Assembly (NCBI GenBank): GCA_012269745.1 | Contig: JAAXJR010000009.1 | Span: 6,014 to 70,013 of the forward strand | Reading direction: 5' to 3' | From: Flavobacteriales bacterium | GTDB lineage: Bacteria; Bacteroidota; Bacteroidia; Flavobacteriales; Schleiferiaceae | Length of the DNA stretch: 64,000 bases | In this document: in pieces, positions 45,623 to 54,616 of the stretch | Layout of the letters: every line of letters begins with the position of its first letter | Numbering within the stretch: the first letter of the stretch is position 1 | Program-made: the position numbers and the translations under genes | The notes under the pieces: model-generated | Databases searched by the model: none | What the model saw: the letters and a program-made list of their open reading frames with translations, nothing else | Told to the model about the DNA's origin: nothing

Positions 45623-45646
45623 TTTAACACGCCATAAGTCGTTAAA
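45623..45646. promoter_or_regulatory. Dyad upstream of sensor kinase gene
   Basis: TTTAAC (45623-45628) and GTTAAA (45641-45646) form an inverted repeat with a 12-nt spacer, ending 7 nt before the kinase ATG. In an A/T-rich leader this could be chance; no known operator is matched. The rest of 45538-45653 shows no other clear signal. Confidence 0.25.
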
Positions 45647-45653
45647 TATATTT

Positions 45654-47168
45654 ATGAAAAGGAGGTTTTCACAGCTTATAACTTTTATAAATTCCAGGTG
45701 GAGTAATATTGCTCTACTCAGCTTTGCACTGGTTGTTTCCTACTTTTCTTTCCGAGGGATCACAAGTACATTTCGCGGAAGTACCTACCAAGATATTTTC
45801 CAGCTTCAGGAACTGTTCCAAGAATATACTGCTTCCATCGAAGATTATTCTAGGCAAGTAGTTAATTCTGAAAACGCGGAGAGGATTATGCCTCGTTTAC
45901 TCCAGAGAGACAACATTTTTCAAATTCGATTGATTGATAGTGCGGGTATAGAACAATCCAAATTTGATGAATATGGTTTCAACAATAAAAATGATGTTAC
46001 CACACGTCCTTATTGGGAGAATGTTTCCAACCTAGATACAGACCGTTGGTTTGTTACGCAGGCAGAACCGAACTATGAAAATGACCCAGAAACTGGAGAG
46101 CAAATTATTACAAATAAAACGATCAGATATTTCTACCACTTTCCAAAAAGCATTCAAACCAATGACTCTCAATACACACATTATTTTGCAGTAAACCTTG
46201 ATTACACCAAGCTCGAGGAAGAGTTAGATTCCATTTTCACTAACCAAAAACTCTTTCTTTTAGGGTCTGAAGACCTTCAATCTCCGAAGGAATATTTAAG
46301 CGGAACTAGCTGGATCACGGAAATACCACTAAAAATAACTTTTGACAATAACCGCTGGACTATATTAGGCACAAGATTTACCTACGATCTCAGCTGGTTC
46401 TATTTCTTGTCGGTTTGCTTGGTTATTGCTCTTTATTTACTGAAAGAAAGCTTTGTTCAATGGCAGGCAAAACGTCTATTAACCGAGAGAATGGAAGGTC
46501 AAGATAAATTTGTCCAATCTTGGGTCAATATGGCTTCTCATCACTTCAGACATCCATTGGCAAACATTAGTGCTCGATTAGACATTCTCAAATACAAGAA
46601 AGAAGCTCCAACGAAGAAAGAGATAGAGAACATTCAAAGCAGCTTTAACGACTTTTTAGAGGTTTTTGAATATCTCAAAAAGCTCCAGATTCTAAATGAT
46701 CTTGATAATCGCGAATTCAAATGGCATTCCTTGAAAGCTATCAATGAATTAATCTTAAATAGAAAAGCAACTAGTTTTGAAACAATAGGTATTCCTATCG
46801 AATTCGAAGACATCGAAGTTTATGTTGATCCGTTGCCGTTTGAGTGGGCCATCAGTGAAATCATAGATAACTCTATTACACACAGTAAGGGCAATAAGGT
46901 CGCCTTATCATTGAATCATACAGATAAATATCTGTTTATCCGCATTGAAGATGATGGTGAGGGAATACCTTCTAAAGTGCTTGAGACTATTAACCAGCGT
47001 TCTTTGAAACAAGATAAAGGCTTTGAAACGGGCTCTTTTGGCCTAGGTCTACTTCAATTCAACAAAATCATGGACCAGCATAGTTTTAAAGTTCGTGCAG
47101 AAAATCTCGGAATTGGTGGAAGTCGGATTGAAATAGGAATTCCAAACACCAGCATTTTACGTAAGTAA
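45654..47168 (+). CDS. Membrane-bound sensor histidine kinase
   Basis: The 504-aa protein has two membrane helices (about 17-35 and 248-263) that enclose an extracytoplasmic sensor region of about 210 residues (CHASE/dCache-like; not a named family to me). The cytoplasmic part has a dimerisation/phospho-acceptor segment ASHHFRHPLANI with His296 and a HATPase domain: N-box EIIDNSITHS, G1 EDDGEGIP and GSFGLGLLQF. It should autophosphorylate on a signal outside the membrane. No response regulator is adjacent (orphan); it lies 122 nt after the SRP RNA on the same strand. Confidence 0.9.
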   Translation: MKRRFSQLITFINSRWSNIALLSFALVVSYFSFRGITSTFRGSTYQDIFQLQELFQEYTASIEDYSRQVVNSENAERIMPRLLQRDNIFQIRLIDSAGIEQSKFDEYGFNNKNDVTTRPYWENVSNLDTDRWFVTQAEPNYENDPETGEQIITNKTIRYFYHFPKSIQTNDSQYTHYFAVNLDYTKLEEELDSIFTNQKLFLLGSEDLQSPKEYLSGTSWITEIPLKITFDNNRWTILGTRFTYDLSWFYFLSVCLVIALYLLKESFVQWQAKRLLTERMEGQDKFVQSWVNMASHHFRHPLANISARLDILKYKKEAPTKKEIENIQSSFNDFLEVFEYLKKLQILNDLDNREFKWHSLKAINELILNRKATSFETIGIPIEFEDIEVYVDPLPFEWAISEIIDNSITHSKGNKVALSLNHTDKYLFIRIEDDGEGIPSKVLETINQRSLKQDKGFETGSFGLGLLQFNKIMDQHSFKVRAENLGIGGSRIEIGIPNTSILRK

Positions 47169-47221
47169 TTTACAGTCAATTACATTTTCATCATAAATGC
47201 TGTTATTAATAATGAAGCGAT

Positions 47222-47229
47222 TATTTTTG
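47222..47229 (+). promoter_or_regulatory. -7 element upstream of the transaldolase gene
   Basis: TATTTTTG, a perfect TAnnTTTG, lies 25 nt before the ATG at 47255. No clear TTG at 17-23 nt upstream. Confidence 0.4.
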
Positions 47230-47254
47230 CATCTCATAAACAGCATATCTACAC

Positions 47255-47911
47255 ATGAAATTTTTCATTGACACAGCAAATCTTGCACAAATCAAAGAAG
47301 CCCAAGACTTAGGTGTTCTTGACGGAGTAACAACCAACCCATCTCTAATGGCCAAAGAAGGCATCAGCGGAGAAGAAAATGTGCTTAACCACTATAAAGC
47401 CATTTGTGAAATCGTTGACGGGGATGTTAGCGCAGAAGTAATCTCAACTGACTTTGAAGGAATGGTTCGTGAAGGTGAAGCGCTTGCTGCACTTGATGAA
47501 AAAATCGTAGTAAAAATCCCAATGGTAAAAGACGGCGTTAAGGCGTTGAAATACTTCTCAGATAAAGGGATTAAAACCAACTGTACTTTGATTTTCTCTG
47601 CTGGCCAAGCGCTATTAGCTGCCAAAGCTGGTGCGACTTATGTGAGCCCATTCATCGGTCGTTTGGATGATATTTCAACAGACGGTTTAGGTCTTATAGA
47701 GAGTATCCGTGTGATTTTTGACAACTACGGATTTGATACGGAAATTCTAGCTGCTTCTGTTCGTCACCCAATGCACATTATCGAATGTGCACAGATTGGC
47801 GCGGATGTTATGACAGGTCCTTTGAGTGCTATTGAAGCACTATTGAAGCACCCATTGACTGATATTGGTCTAGCGAAATTCTTGGCTGATCACGCGAAAG
47901 CAAATAGCTAA
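47255..47911 (+). CDS. fsa: Small transaldolase / fructose-6-phosphate aldolase family
   Basis: The 218-aa protein belongs to the short TalC/Fsa family: [15 protein letters not shown] at the N-terminus, [12 protein letters not shown], catalytic Lys in [11 protein letters not shown], and [30 protein letters not shown]. Enzymes of this size transfer or release dihydroxyacetone units in the pentose-phosphate pathway; transaldolase and F6P aldolase activities cannot be told apart by eye. Monocistronic, closed by a strong terminator. Confidence 0.93.
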   Translation: MKFFIDTANLAQIKEAQDLGVLDGVTTNPSLMAKEGISGEENVLNHYKAICEIVDGDVSAEVISTDFEGMVREGEALAALDEKIVVKIPMVKDGVKALKYFSDKGIKTNCTLIFSAGQALLAAKAGATYVSPFIGRLDDISTDGLGLIESIRVIFDNYGFDTEILAASVRHPMHIIECAQIGADVMTGPLSAIEALLKHPLTDIGLAKFLADHAKANS

Positions 47912-47931
47912 TTCGAAAGAAAAGAATACTC

Positions 47932-47960
47932 AAAAGCCCCGCATTAGCGGGGCTTTTTTT
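47932..47960 (+). terminator. Intrinsic terminator of the transaldolase gene
   Basis: AAAAGCCCCGC (47932-47942), ATTA loop, GCGGGGC (47947-47953) and then seven T residues; the A/T-runs extend the stem. It separates the gene from the threonylcarbamoyl-AMP synthase 24 nt on. Confidence 0.9.
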
Positions 47961-47983
47961 ATTTTAGAATAAAGCTCCAAATC

Positions 47984-48604
47984 ATGATTTACACCTTATA
48001 CCCAGATAGCATCAATCAACAGATTATCAAAGAATGTGCGCAAAAGCTCATCGCGGGAGAGGTAGCTATCATTCCTACCGACAGTGTTTATGCGGTAGTA
48101 GGGGATTTCATGAATCCAAAGTCATTGAAAAAGCTTGCAGAGATTAAGAAGGAATCCATCAAAGAGGCAGAATTTTCATTCCTTTTCACCAATCTGAGCC
48201 AAGTTTCTGAGTACACCCAAAGTGTAGGTGGATCTACTTTTAAATTTATGAAGCAATGTTTCCCAGGGCCGTACACCTTGGTTTTAGAGTCGAATATTAC
48301 ACTTGCACGCAAGCTTGGTCAGAAGAGAAAAACTATTGGAGTACGATTACCCGATAATGAGATAGTACGCGCCTTGGCAGAAGAGATTGGTCGTCCTTTG
48401 GCTTCAGCCTCATTGCATCATGATGATGAGTTATTGCAATATCCTACCGACCCTGATGAAATTGTGGCAAATTATGCACACAAGGTAGATTTCGTTATTA
48501 ACGGAGGTTGGGGCGACAATATACCCTCAACAGTCATCGATTTGACCACTCCTACTCCTACCCTTATCCGAGCGGGGAAAGGAGATGTGGAAATTCTTGA
48601 ATAA
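47984..48604 (+). CDS. L-threonylcarbamoyladenylate synthase (Sua5/YrdC family)
   Basis: The 206-aa protein makes threonylcarbamoyl-AMP from threonine, bicarbonate and ATP for the universal t6A37 tRNA modification. Family signs: GEVAIIPTDSVYAVVGD, FPGPYTLVLE, TIGVRLPDNEI, and RPLASASLHHDDELL. It lacks the C-terminal Sua5 extension, so it is the YrdC/YwlC-type short form. Convergent with menE and overlapping it by 41 bp, the largest convergent overlap here. Confidence 0.93.
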   Translation: MIYTLYPDSINQQIIKECAQKLIAGEVAIIPTDSVYAVVGDFMNPKSLKKLAEIKKESIKEAEFSFLFTNLSQVSEYTQSVGGSTFKFMKQCFPGPYTLVLESNITLARKLGQKRKTIGVRLPDNEIVRALAEEIGRPLASASLHHDDELLQYPTDPDEIVANYAHKVDFVINGGWGDNIPSTVIDLTTPTPTLIRAGKGDVEILE

Positions 48605-49607
48605 GCCTACGCAACTCTTTTCTATCGAGCTTACCACTGGATAGAACGGGCAATTTCTCTACTGAAAAACACCATTTAGGACGTTGTGTACGCGGTAGTG
48701 AAGAAACTGCATTGGAGAGCTCCAACTCTTTAAATTGCCCCGTATAAACCAGCACCAACTGCTCGCCTAGTTGCTCATTTTCTCTTGAAGAAATGTAGAT
48801 ATCTTTTAACCCCAGATTGTGGAGGTCACTCTCAATCTTGCTAGGGTGCATTTTGATTCCGCCTGAATTAATTACATAATCTAATCTCCCCAATAGCTTA
48901 AAGGAAGTAGCGCTTGTTAATTCAGCAGCATCATTGGTTTTTAACTGATTTATTCCGAGGTGTGATGCAGTAATTAATAAAGCCTCATTAGCTAAGGCGA
49001 AATACACGCCTTCCACCGATTTAAATTCTTCTTCGCCGTAAGACCTCAGAGCAACATGTGAGGCTGTCTCCGTCATCCCATAACCTTCGTAAACTTTCAG
49101 GCCACCAATGTCAAGATGTTTTTGAGAGGGCGCTCCCCCAAGAAGAATTTGTCCGGAAAAATCATTGAGGACGTTATTATCTAGCATAGACAAGAACTGA
49201 GCCGGTGTACAAGGCAAGAAATCCACGGATGGTACTTCCTTGATTGAAAGCTTTGGTTCTACTAAATGTAAGGTCAAGCCTCCCACCAAAGCTCGAATGA
49301 GCATCATTGCTCCTCCTGTATACTGAGCGGGAAGCATTAAGAGGGCCGAACTACCTATATTTAAATCGAAAAAATCTAGTGTTCTTCGCGCCGAGGCTAT
49401 CAAACACTTCTTATTGTGAAAAATTGTTTTCGGAGCACCTGTACTCCCGCTGGTGTGGAAGGCCATCTCATCACTATCTGAAGCAAATTCAACTAATTGA
49501 TTTTGAACTATTTCAACCCAATTAGGAACCTTCTTCAATGAAATAAATTCTTCTACAGAATATTCCTTGAGTTGGAATACAATTCTAGTGTGCTCGAATG
49601 TGGTCAA
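48564..49607 (-). CDS. menE: 2-succinylbenzoate--CoA ligase
   Basis: MenE adenylates o-succinylbenzoate and ligates CoA. The 347-aa ANL-fold protein has the AMP-binding P-loop TSGSTGAPK (52-60), YEGYGMTETASHV, YVINSGGIKMHP and the C-terminal GKLDRKEL, and is short like other Bacteroidota MenE. A stop (TAA) lies directly before TTG at 49607 in frame, and the first in-frame ATG is 48 codons in, so translation starts at TTG 49607 or a later unusual codon. It is separated from the other men genes by the TonB receptor gene. Confidence 0.88.
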   Translation of the reverse strand: MTTFEHTRIVFQLKEYSVEEFISLKKVPNWVEIVQNQLVEFASDSDEMAFHTSGSTGAPKTIFHNKKCLIASARRTLDFFDLNIGSSALLMLPAQYTGGAMMLIRALVGGLTLHLVEPKLSIKEVPSVDFLPCTPAQFLSMLDNNVLNDFSGQILLGGAPSQKHLDIGGLKVYEGYGMTETASHVALRSYGEEEFKSVEGVYFALANEALLITASHLGINQLKTNDAAELTSATSFKLLGRLDYVINSGGIKMHPSKIESDLHNLGLKDIYISSRENEQLGEQLVLVYTGQFKELELSNAVSSLPRTQRPKWCFSVEKLPVLSSGKLDRKELRRLIQEFPHLLSPLG

Positions 49608-49637
49608 TTAGGTACAGTTTTTGTTTCTTGTGGGCCG

Positions 49638-52073
49638 ATGCTCAAAATTAGAACAATCTTTCTATTCCTTTTGATTTCAAGTGCAATGACTTTGTCCGCA
49701 CATGTAGTCTCACATGGACCTCATTGGATTACCGTAGTAAGTAAAAACAGTGACCGACCTATTGAGGGAGTGAGTATTACTGTGAATGATAAATATATAG
49801 CCACCACTGGTCCTTTGGGACGTGTTATGGTGGGAGCTTTATCAGATGAAGATGTGGTTTCTTTCTACCATACTTCCTACGCACCAAGACATTATAACTT
49901 CAAGCAATTAGCTCGTGCACATTTTAAAGTAGGACTTTATGAGAGTGTGCTGAACATACAGGAAGTCGTCATCAAAGCGAATCGCATGGAGGCAGACTTC
50001 AAACAGAATCCGCAAGAGGTTAGGACAATTAGTGCCAAACGAATGAAGAGTCAATTCATAGGAAACAGTGCCGATGCGCTAAGTTTGGATCCAAATGTGT
50101 TCATTCAAAAAAGTCAAAGCGGTGGTGGCTCTCCCATGATAAGGGGAATGAGTACCTCGCGTGTTCTTATTTTGATTGACGGAATGCGATTGAACAACGC
50201 AATCTTCCGTGCTGGAAATGTACACAATGTTATAAGCCTTGATCCTTTGAGCATTGCGGACATGGAAATCAGCCTTGGTCCTGGCTCCGTATTACACGGA
50301 TCGGATGCCTTAGGCGGCACCATGCACATCAACACTTTTGACGCGCATTACGGTGATAGTACAGAGGTCTTGCAAAGTTTGGTCTATGATTTCAGTACCA
50401 ACAACGCACAATTGACAAGAAGACCCAACTTCCGAATCAACTATGGTGGATTGAATTGGGCAGGGATGACAAATATCACCTATAGCCAATACAGCGATGT
50501 ACGAATGGGAAGAAACATTTTCCCTTGGACTCCGGAAGATGCATTACGCAATTACCCTGCAATGTGCGAGCCAATCACGTTTGCCACTTTAGATACCATG
50601 CGCAAGCCTATGAATACGCTTGTTCAACCAAAAACGGCTTACGATCAGCGCAACCTCACTCAGAAACTCAAGTTTCGTATTACTCCGACAGGTGAGCTCA
50701 AATTAGGATTCTACCTAAGCATGCTATCGGATGTGAACCGATACGACAGATTCATTGAGACAAGAAACGGTGCACCACGTTACGCATACTGGAACTATGG
50801 TCCGCAGATGTGGTCCATGGCAACAATTGCCTATGAAGACCGCAAAAGCACTGCATTTTATGATAGAATAAAGTGGGCCGGTGCGCTGCAGGGTTATCAA
50901 GAAAGTAGAGATGTAAGACGCTATAGAAATCCCGTTGGTCGTCTGCAGACTGAGCGTGTTCGTATGGCGCAAGGTAATGTTGATGCCACTAAGAAGATTA
51001 ATCAAAAACTGAACCTCAGCTATGGAGCTGATTGGAATTTGAACTTGATCTCAAGTAATGCCATTCATTATGATGCTCTAGACCGTGATAGTACATGGAA
51101 TGCACAATCGAGGTATGCAGATGGATCAAGATGGTCGAGTTCCGCAGCTTTTGTAAGTGCTCTGTACAACATCAACCCTAACCTATCACTTTCGGCAGGA
51201 TCTCGTTTGAACCACATTCATATGTTCACCCCGATACGCTTCGACGGATACGAGAACGATGCAACTTGGAACTTCTTAGCTCCGAGTGGCTCTGTTGGCG
51301 CGAGCTATTCTAAAAAGAGTTTCAAGTATTTCTTTAATCTGAGTACCGGTTTCCGTGCGCCAAATGTGGATGATGCTTCTAAAGTTTTTGATTCGCAGCC
51401 TGGTGCCTTAATCGTTCCCAATACAGACTTAAAAGAAGAACGTCTGTATAGCGCCGAAATAGGTATGAAGCACCTTATCGGCGATAACGTAGTCCTAGAT
51501 GCTAGCTTTTATTACAGTTACTTGGATGATGCCATGATTCGCGCACCATACAGCTTCAATGGTCAAGACAGTATTATGTATGACGATGAGCTGTCTGAAG
51601 TATTGGCCATTCAAAATTTAGATTACGCCACCATTTGGGGTTACCAATTTGGCGTTCGCTCAGAATTGAGTAAGTCTTTGTTCTGGACCGTTCACTGGTC
51701 ACACCCTTTTGGAACTGACAGTGAAGGTCAACCTTTGAGACATGCCAGTCCCTTCAATGCCACATCGCAACTCGTATACCGCAAGAAAAAGTGGACCGCT
51801 ACTCTAACCGGGAGATACAATGGGGAAATGAGTCATGAAGACTTAAGCTTCAGTGAACGTAGTAAGACGCACATCTATGCCATTGATGAGAATGGTCTGC
51901 CTTATTCTCCAAGATGGTACACTTTGAGTCTAATGACCAACTACGAATTCAACAAGAATATTTTGCTTAGAGCGGGAATAGAGAACATTATGGATGCACA
52001 GTACCGGCCGTATTCTTCGGGAATTGTAGCTCCGGGTAGAGCCCTTTTTATCGGTCTTAGAGGATCGATTTAA
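49638..52073 (+). CDS. TonB-dependent outer membrane receptor
   Basis: From ATG 49638 the 811-aa protein has a signal peptide (MLKIRTIFLFLLISSAMTLSA), a carboxypeptidase-regulatory-like domain (about 25-105), a plug domain with MIRGMSTSRVLILIDGMRLNNAIF, and a C-terminal beta-barrel whose last strand ends RALFIGLRGSI. The plug segment resembles heme/hemoglobin-receptor-type plugs of Bacteroidota, but the ligand (heme, siderophore or other) is not determinable. Faces divergently from menE with a 30-bp gap and convergently overlaps menC by 17 bp. Confidence 0.92.
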   Translation: MLKIRTIFLFLLISSAMTLSAHVVSHGPHWITVVSKNSDRPIEGVSITVNDKYIATTGPLGRVMVGALSDEDVVSFYHTSYAPRHYNFKQLARAHFKVGLYESVLNIQEVVIKANRMEADFKQNPQEVRTISAKRMKSQFIGNSADALSLDPNVFIQKSQSGGGSPMIRGMSTSRVLILIDGMRLNNAIFRAGNVHNVISLDPLSIADMEISLGPGSVLHGSDALGGTMHINTFDAHYGDSTEVLQSLVYDFSTNNAQLTRRPNFRINYGGLNWAGMTNITYSQYSDVRMGRNIFPWTPEDALRNYPAMCEPITFATLDTMRKPMNTLVQPKTAYDQRNLTQKLKFRITPTGELKLGFYLSMLSDVNRYDRFIETRNGAPRYAYWNYGPQMWSMATIAYEDRKSTAFYDRIKWAGALQGYQESRDVRRYRNPVGRLQTERVRMAQGNVDATKKINQKLNLSYGADWNLNLISSNAIHYDALDRDSTWNAQSRYADGSRWSSSAAFVSALYNINPNLSLSAGSRLNHIHMFTPIRFDGYENDATWNFLAPSGSVGASYSKKSFKYFFNLSTGFRAPNVDDASKVFDSQPGALIVPNTDLKEERLYSAEIGMKHLIGDNVVLDASFYYSYLDDAMIRAPYSFNGQDSIMYDDELSEVLAIQNLDYATIWGYQFGVRSELSKSLFWTVHWSHPFGTDSEGQPLRHASPFNATSQLVYRKKKWTATLTGRYNGEMSHEDLSFSERSKTHIYAIDENGLPYSPRWYTLSLMTNYEFNKNILLRAGIENIMDAQYRPYSSGIVAPGRALFIGLRGSI

Positions 52074-53106
52074 GGGAAGATAAATCCCAATCGGTAAGAA
52101 TATCCTTCTTCACCTTTAGTAGTCCCCCTTCCACATTGTAAGGCCCTTCGATATTATTCGTGAACAAACTACCCGTACCTAATCCTTGCGGAATTGAATT
52201 TGATTTAGTGAATGTCCATTGAGCAATTGCATTTAGCCCAACGTTACTTTCTAGCGCAGAGGTTGCCCACCATTGAATATCGCGCTCTGCAGCAAGCTCA
52301 ATCCATTCATCAGCACCTTTCCAGCCACCAATGAATGAAGGCTTCAGTATGATATATTGTGGTCTAATGGTCTCTAATAATTCTTTCTTCTGTTTATGCT
52401 CTATCATTCCAATGAGACTCTCATCGAGCGCCACAGAGATATGCATCTGCTCTACCGCCTTGGCCAGTTCCTCGTTTCTTCCTGCCTTTATGGGCTGCTC
52501 CATTGAATGGACAGAAATATCACGTAAATACTTGCTGATTTCGACGGCTTCTTCCAGTTCAAAGGCACCGTTTGCGTCTACACGAAGCTCTAATTGATCT
52601 TCAGAAAACTCCTTTCTTAATGCGCTTAAAATGGACTTTTCTTCTTCCCAGCCTATAGCACCTACTTTCATTTTTAAGGTGGTGAAACCTTCATCCAAAC
52701 GTTTAGCTACTTGATCGCGCATAAAAGCGAGGTCTCCCATCCAGATCAGCCCATTGATTGGCTGATGCGATTGGCGCTGGGTAAAAGCAGAAGGAAAATG
52801 CTCGAAACCATTCTCTAAATGACTGAACGCTTGCTCTAAGGCAAACTGAATACTTGGGAACTGTTGATTCGCTTGATACAATTCATCTAAGCCAAGATGA
52901 ATATTCTCACACGTCCATGCTATCTGTGTTTCCAATTCTGGAACATCATCAAACGAGAGTCCGCGGAGCACACCTACCTCGCCTAAACCCACTTTTTCCA
53001 TGTCATGGATGGCAATGAAGAAGCTCTCTTTAGTCGTTAAAACACCTCTAGAGGTACCACCAGGAATCTTGAAATTTAGGACGTAATTAGTGTATTTAGC
53101 TTTCAT
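52057..53106 (-). CDS. menC: o-Succinylbenzoate synthase
   Basis: MenC dehydrates SHCHC to o-succinylbenzoate. From ATG 53106 (sharing a base with menA stop) the 349-aa protein shows the enolase-superfamily set: FTTLKMKVGA (Lys pair), RVDANGAF and SMEQP (metal Asp/Glu), ALDESL, and YIILKPSFIGGW (second Lys). The in-frame ATG at 53139 lies inside menA and is less likely. The 3' end overlaps the TonB receptor gene. Confidence 0.93.
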   Translation of the reverse strand: MKAKYTNYVLNFKIPGGTSRGVLTTKESFFIAIHDMEKVGLGEVGVLRGLSFDDVPELETQIAWTCENIHLGLDELYQANQQFPSIQFALEQAFSHLENGFEHFPSAFTQRQSHQPINGLIWMGDLAFMRDQVAKRLDEGFTTLKMKVGAIGWEEEKSILSALRKEFSEDQLELRVDANGAFELEEAVEISKYLRDISVHSMEQPIKAGRNEELAKAVEQMHISVALDESLIGMIEHKQKKELLETIRPQYIILKPSFIGGWKGADEWIELAAERDIQWWATSALESNVGLNAIAQWTFTKSNSIPQGLGTGSLFTNNIEGPYNVEGGLLKVKKDILTDWDLSSLKSIL

Positions 53107-54026
53107 TAGAGAAACAACGAGATTGATGTAAGTACACAATACAACAAGGTCATTAGCGCTAAAGGTTTAAGCAAGGCGTCATATTCTTCTGGAGTGCTTG
53201 CCTGACTGAACTTTTTGAATTGGCCCCGCAAGGCAAATTGAAAAACGAGGTGTCCTATGATTGGGTAATATTCCTTAGAAAGTACACTGGCCAGTATTGA
53301 GAAAATGAGACTAACGAGGATCGAAACGATGAGTAAGGTTTTGAAATACCCCCTACCCCATTTTTCACCAAATCGAACGACTAGAGTTCTTTTGCCGTGT
53401 TGAGCATCTCCATCTCTATCTCTGAGATTATTCAAAGTTAGAACGGAGGCACTCATCGCACCCGCTACAAGAGAAGGAAGGGCATCCAAAGCATTTAACG
53501 AACCAGTTTGAAGCGCTGAAGAACCCATAACACCTACAAAGCCAAAGAAAATAAAGACAAATAAATCGCCGCCGCCCCAATAGGCATAGGGATTACCGCC
53601 AAGCGTGTATGAACGAGCGGCCCAAATAGCTGCAAGGTTCAAAACTGAAAAAATGTAGAAGTATAGTGTTCCGAAAAAAGCAAAGTATACGAGTGTGCCA
53701 CCTGATATTAAAGCGAGTATAGTAAACGCGTTCGTGGCCGCTCGCATTTGAGAAATCGAGATCAATCCAGAAGCTACAGCGCGTTGTTCGCCTTTTTTAT
53801 TCTCGTCGGTCCCTTTGATGCCGTCTCCAAGATCATTGGCATAGTTGGACAGGACCTGGTACGCAAAACTCGTAAGTAAGGCTAGGACAAAAAGAGAGGC
53901 AGAGAATTGACCCTGGTGAAAGTAGCCTAATCCACTACCTAGAATGATAACTGCAAAAGCTAGAGGTAGCGTTCTTAACCTCGCTGCTTTTACCCAATGC
54001 TTAAATGCAACTGTTTCTTTAGTCAT
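53106..54026 (-). CDS. menA: 1,4-Dihydroxy-2-naphthoate polyprenyltransferase
   Basis: MenA prenylates DHNA in the inner membrane. The 306-aa protein has eight to nine helices and the two UbiA-family Asp motifs: NYANDLGDGIKGTDE (about 62-76, NDxxDxxxD) and NLRDRDGDAQHGKRT (about 194-208). MenA stop and menC start overlap (TAATG), and its start overlaps the H-NOX gene by 8 bp, so all three are translated in tandem. Confidence 0.95.
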   Translation of the reverse strand: MTKETVAFKHWVKAARLRTLPLAFAVIILGSGLGYFHQGQFSASLFVLALLTSFAYQVLSNYANDLGDGIKGTDENKKGEQRAVASGLISISQMRAATNAFTILALISGGTLVYFAFFGTLYFYIFSVLNLAAIWAARSYTLGGNPYAYWGGGDLFVFIFFGFVGVMGSSALQTGSLNALDALPSLVAGAMSASVLTLNNLRDRDGDAQHGKRTLVVRFGEKWGRGYFKTLLIVSILVSLIFSILASVLSKEYYPIIGHLVFQFALRGQFKKFSQASTPEEYDALLKPLALMTLLYCVLTSISLFL

Positions 54027-54570
54027 TTATAATGGTCACCCGGATCTCCACCTCGGTACCATTATTATCTGGGGTTAAATCTTCTTTTTCGATGGACACC
54101 TTGTTTCCAAAATGTTTCGCCGACCCTTTGATCATTCCGATACCGAAGTCTGACATTGCTCGCTCACTTTCGTAGATCATTTTCAGATTATTGTCGTCAA
54201 TTCTCTTGTAAGTAAAGGATGGCAATGAAGCGTCCGGGAATTGTTGGTTCACATGTACATGTACGTGATCCTCAAGCGATTCCAAGAAACCGAACAAATC
54301 GACTCCTTCACCTAAGTACTTCGCGTACGATACCGCTAAGATATCGAACAAGTAATAACCGTAGTCTTCTAAAATTTTCGGCACTGAATCTCCTGTATGA
54401 GCGTGGGTTTGAGCCACTACCCCATAAAGAGATTTGAATGGATAAGTGCCCATGACTTCGTAAGAATCTCTATCGCCTGAACCAGCGTCGCGAAGAATAA
54501 AATTCTTGAGCTCCTCTCCGTGAGACTTGGTCAAGAAGTCGATATAAGTTTGAAAAATCAGTCCTTTCAT
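54019..54570 (-). CDS. H-NOX (heme nitric oxide/oxygen-binding) protein
   Basis: The 183-aa protein is a complete, stand-alone H-NOX: start MKGLIFQTYIDFL, heme-iron ligand His104 (with His102 and His106 beside it), the propionate-binding motif Y133-x-S135-x-R137 exactly 29 residues after His104 as in the Thermoanaerobacter protein, and GIGMIKGSAKHFG. The distal Tyr that stabilises O2 in some H-NOX is replaced by Phe142, suggesting NO rather than O2 selectivity. It leads menA and menC (8-bp overlap with menA). H-NOX usually signals to a kinase, cyclase or phosphodiesterase; none is adjacent. Two 19-bp repeats lie directly upstream. Confidence 0.93.
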   Translation of the reverse strand: MKGLIFQTYIDFLTKSHGEELKNFILRDAGSGDRDSYEVMGTYPFKSLYGVVAQTHAHTGDSVPKILEDYGYYLFDILAVSYAKYLGEGVDLFGFLESLEDHVHVHVNQQFPDASLPSFTYKRIDDNNLKMIYESERAMSDFGIGMIKGSAKHFGNKVSIEKEDLTPDNNGTEVEIRVTIIND

Positions 54571-54589
54571 TTTGGTCTATTTAGTTTCC
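54571..54589 (-). repeat. 19-bp operator-like element, copy A, directly before H-NOX
   Basis: The + strand reads TTTGGTCTATTTAGTTTCC, identical at 16 of 19 positions to copy B at 54617-54635. Its core CTA-TT-TAG is a dyad flanked by GG and CC. It abuts the H-NOX ATG. It also forms the left arm of a hairpin with ATAGACCA (54603-54610) plus TTTC/GAAA (54585-54588 with 54598-54601), which would be in the H-NOX mRNA leader. Confidence 0.55.
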
Positions 54590-54616
54590 GTAACAAAGAA
54601 ACATAGACCATGGGCC

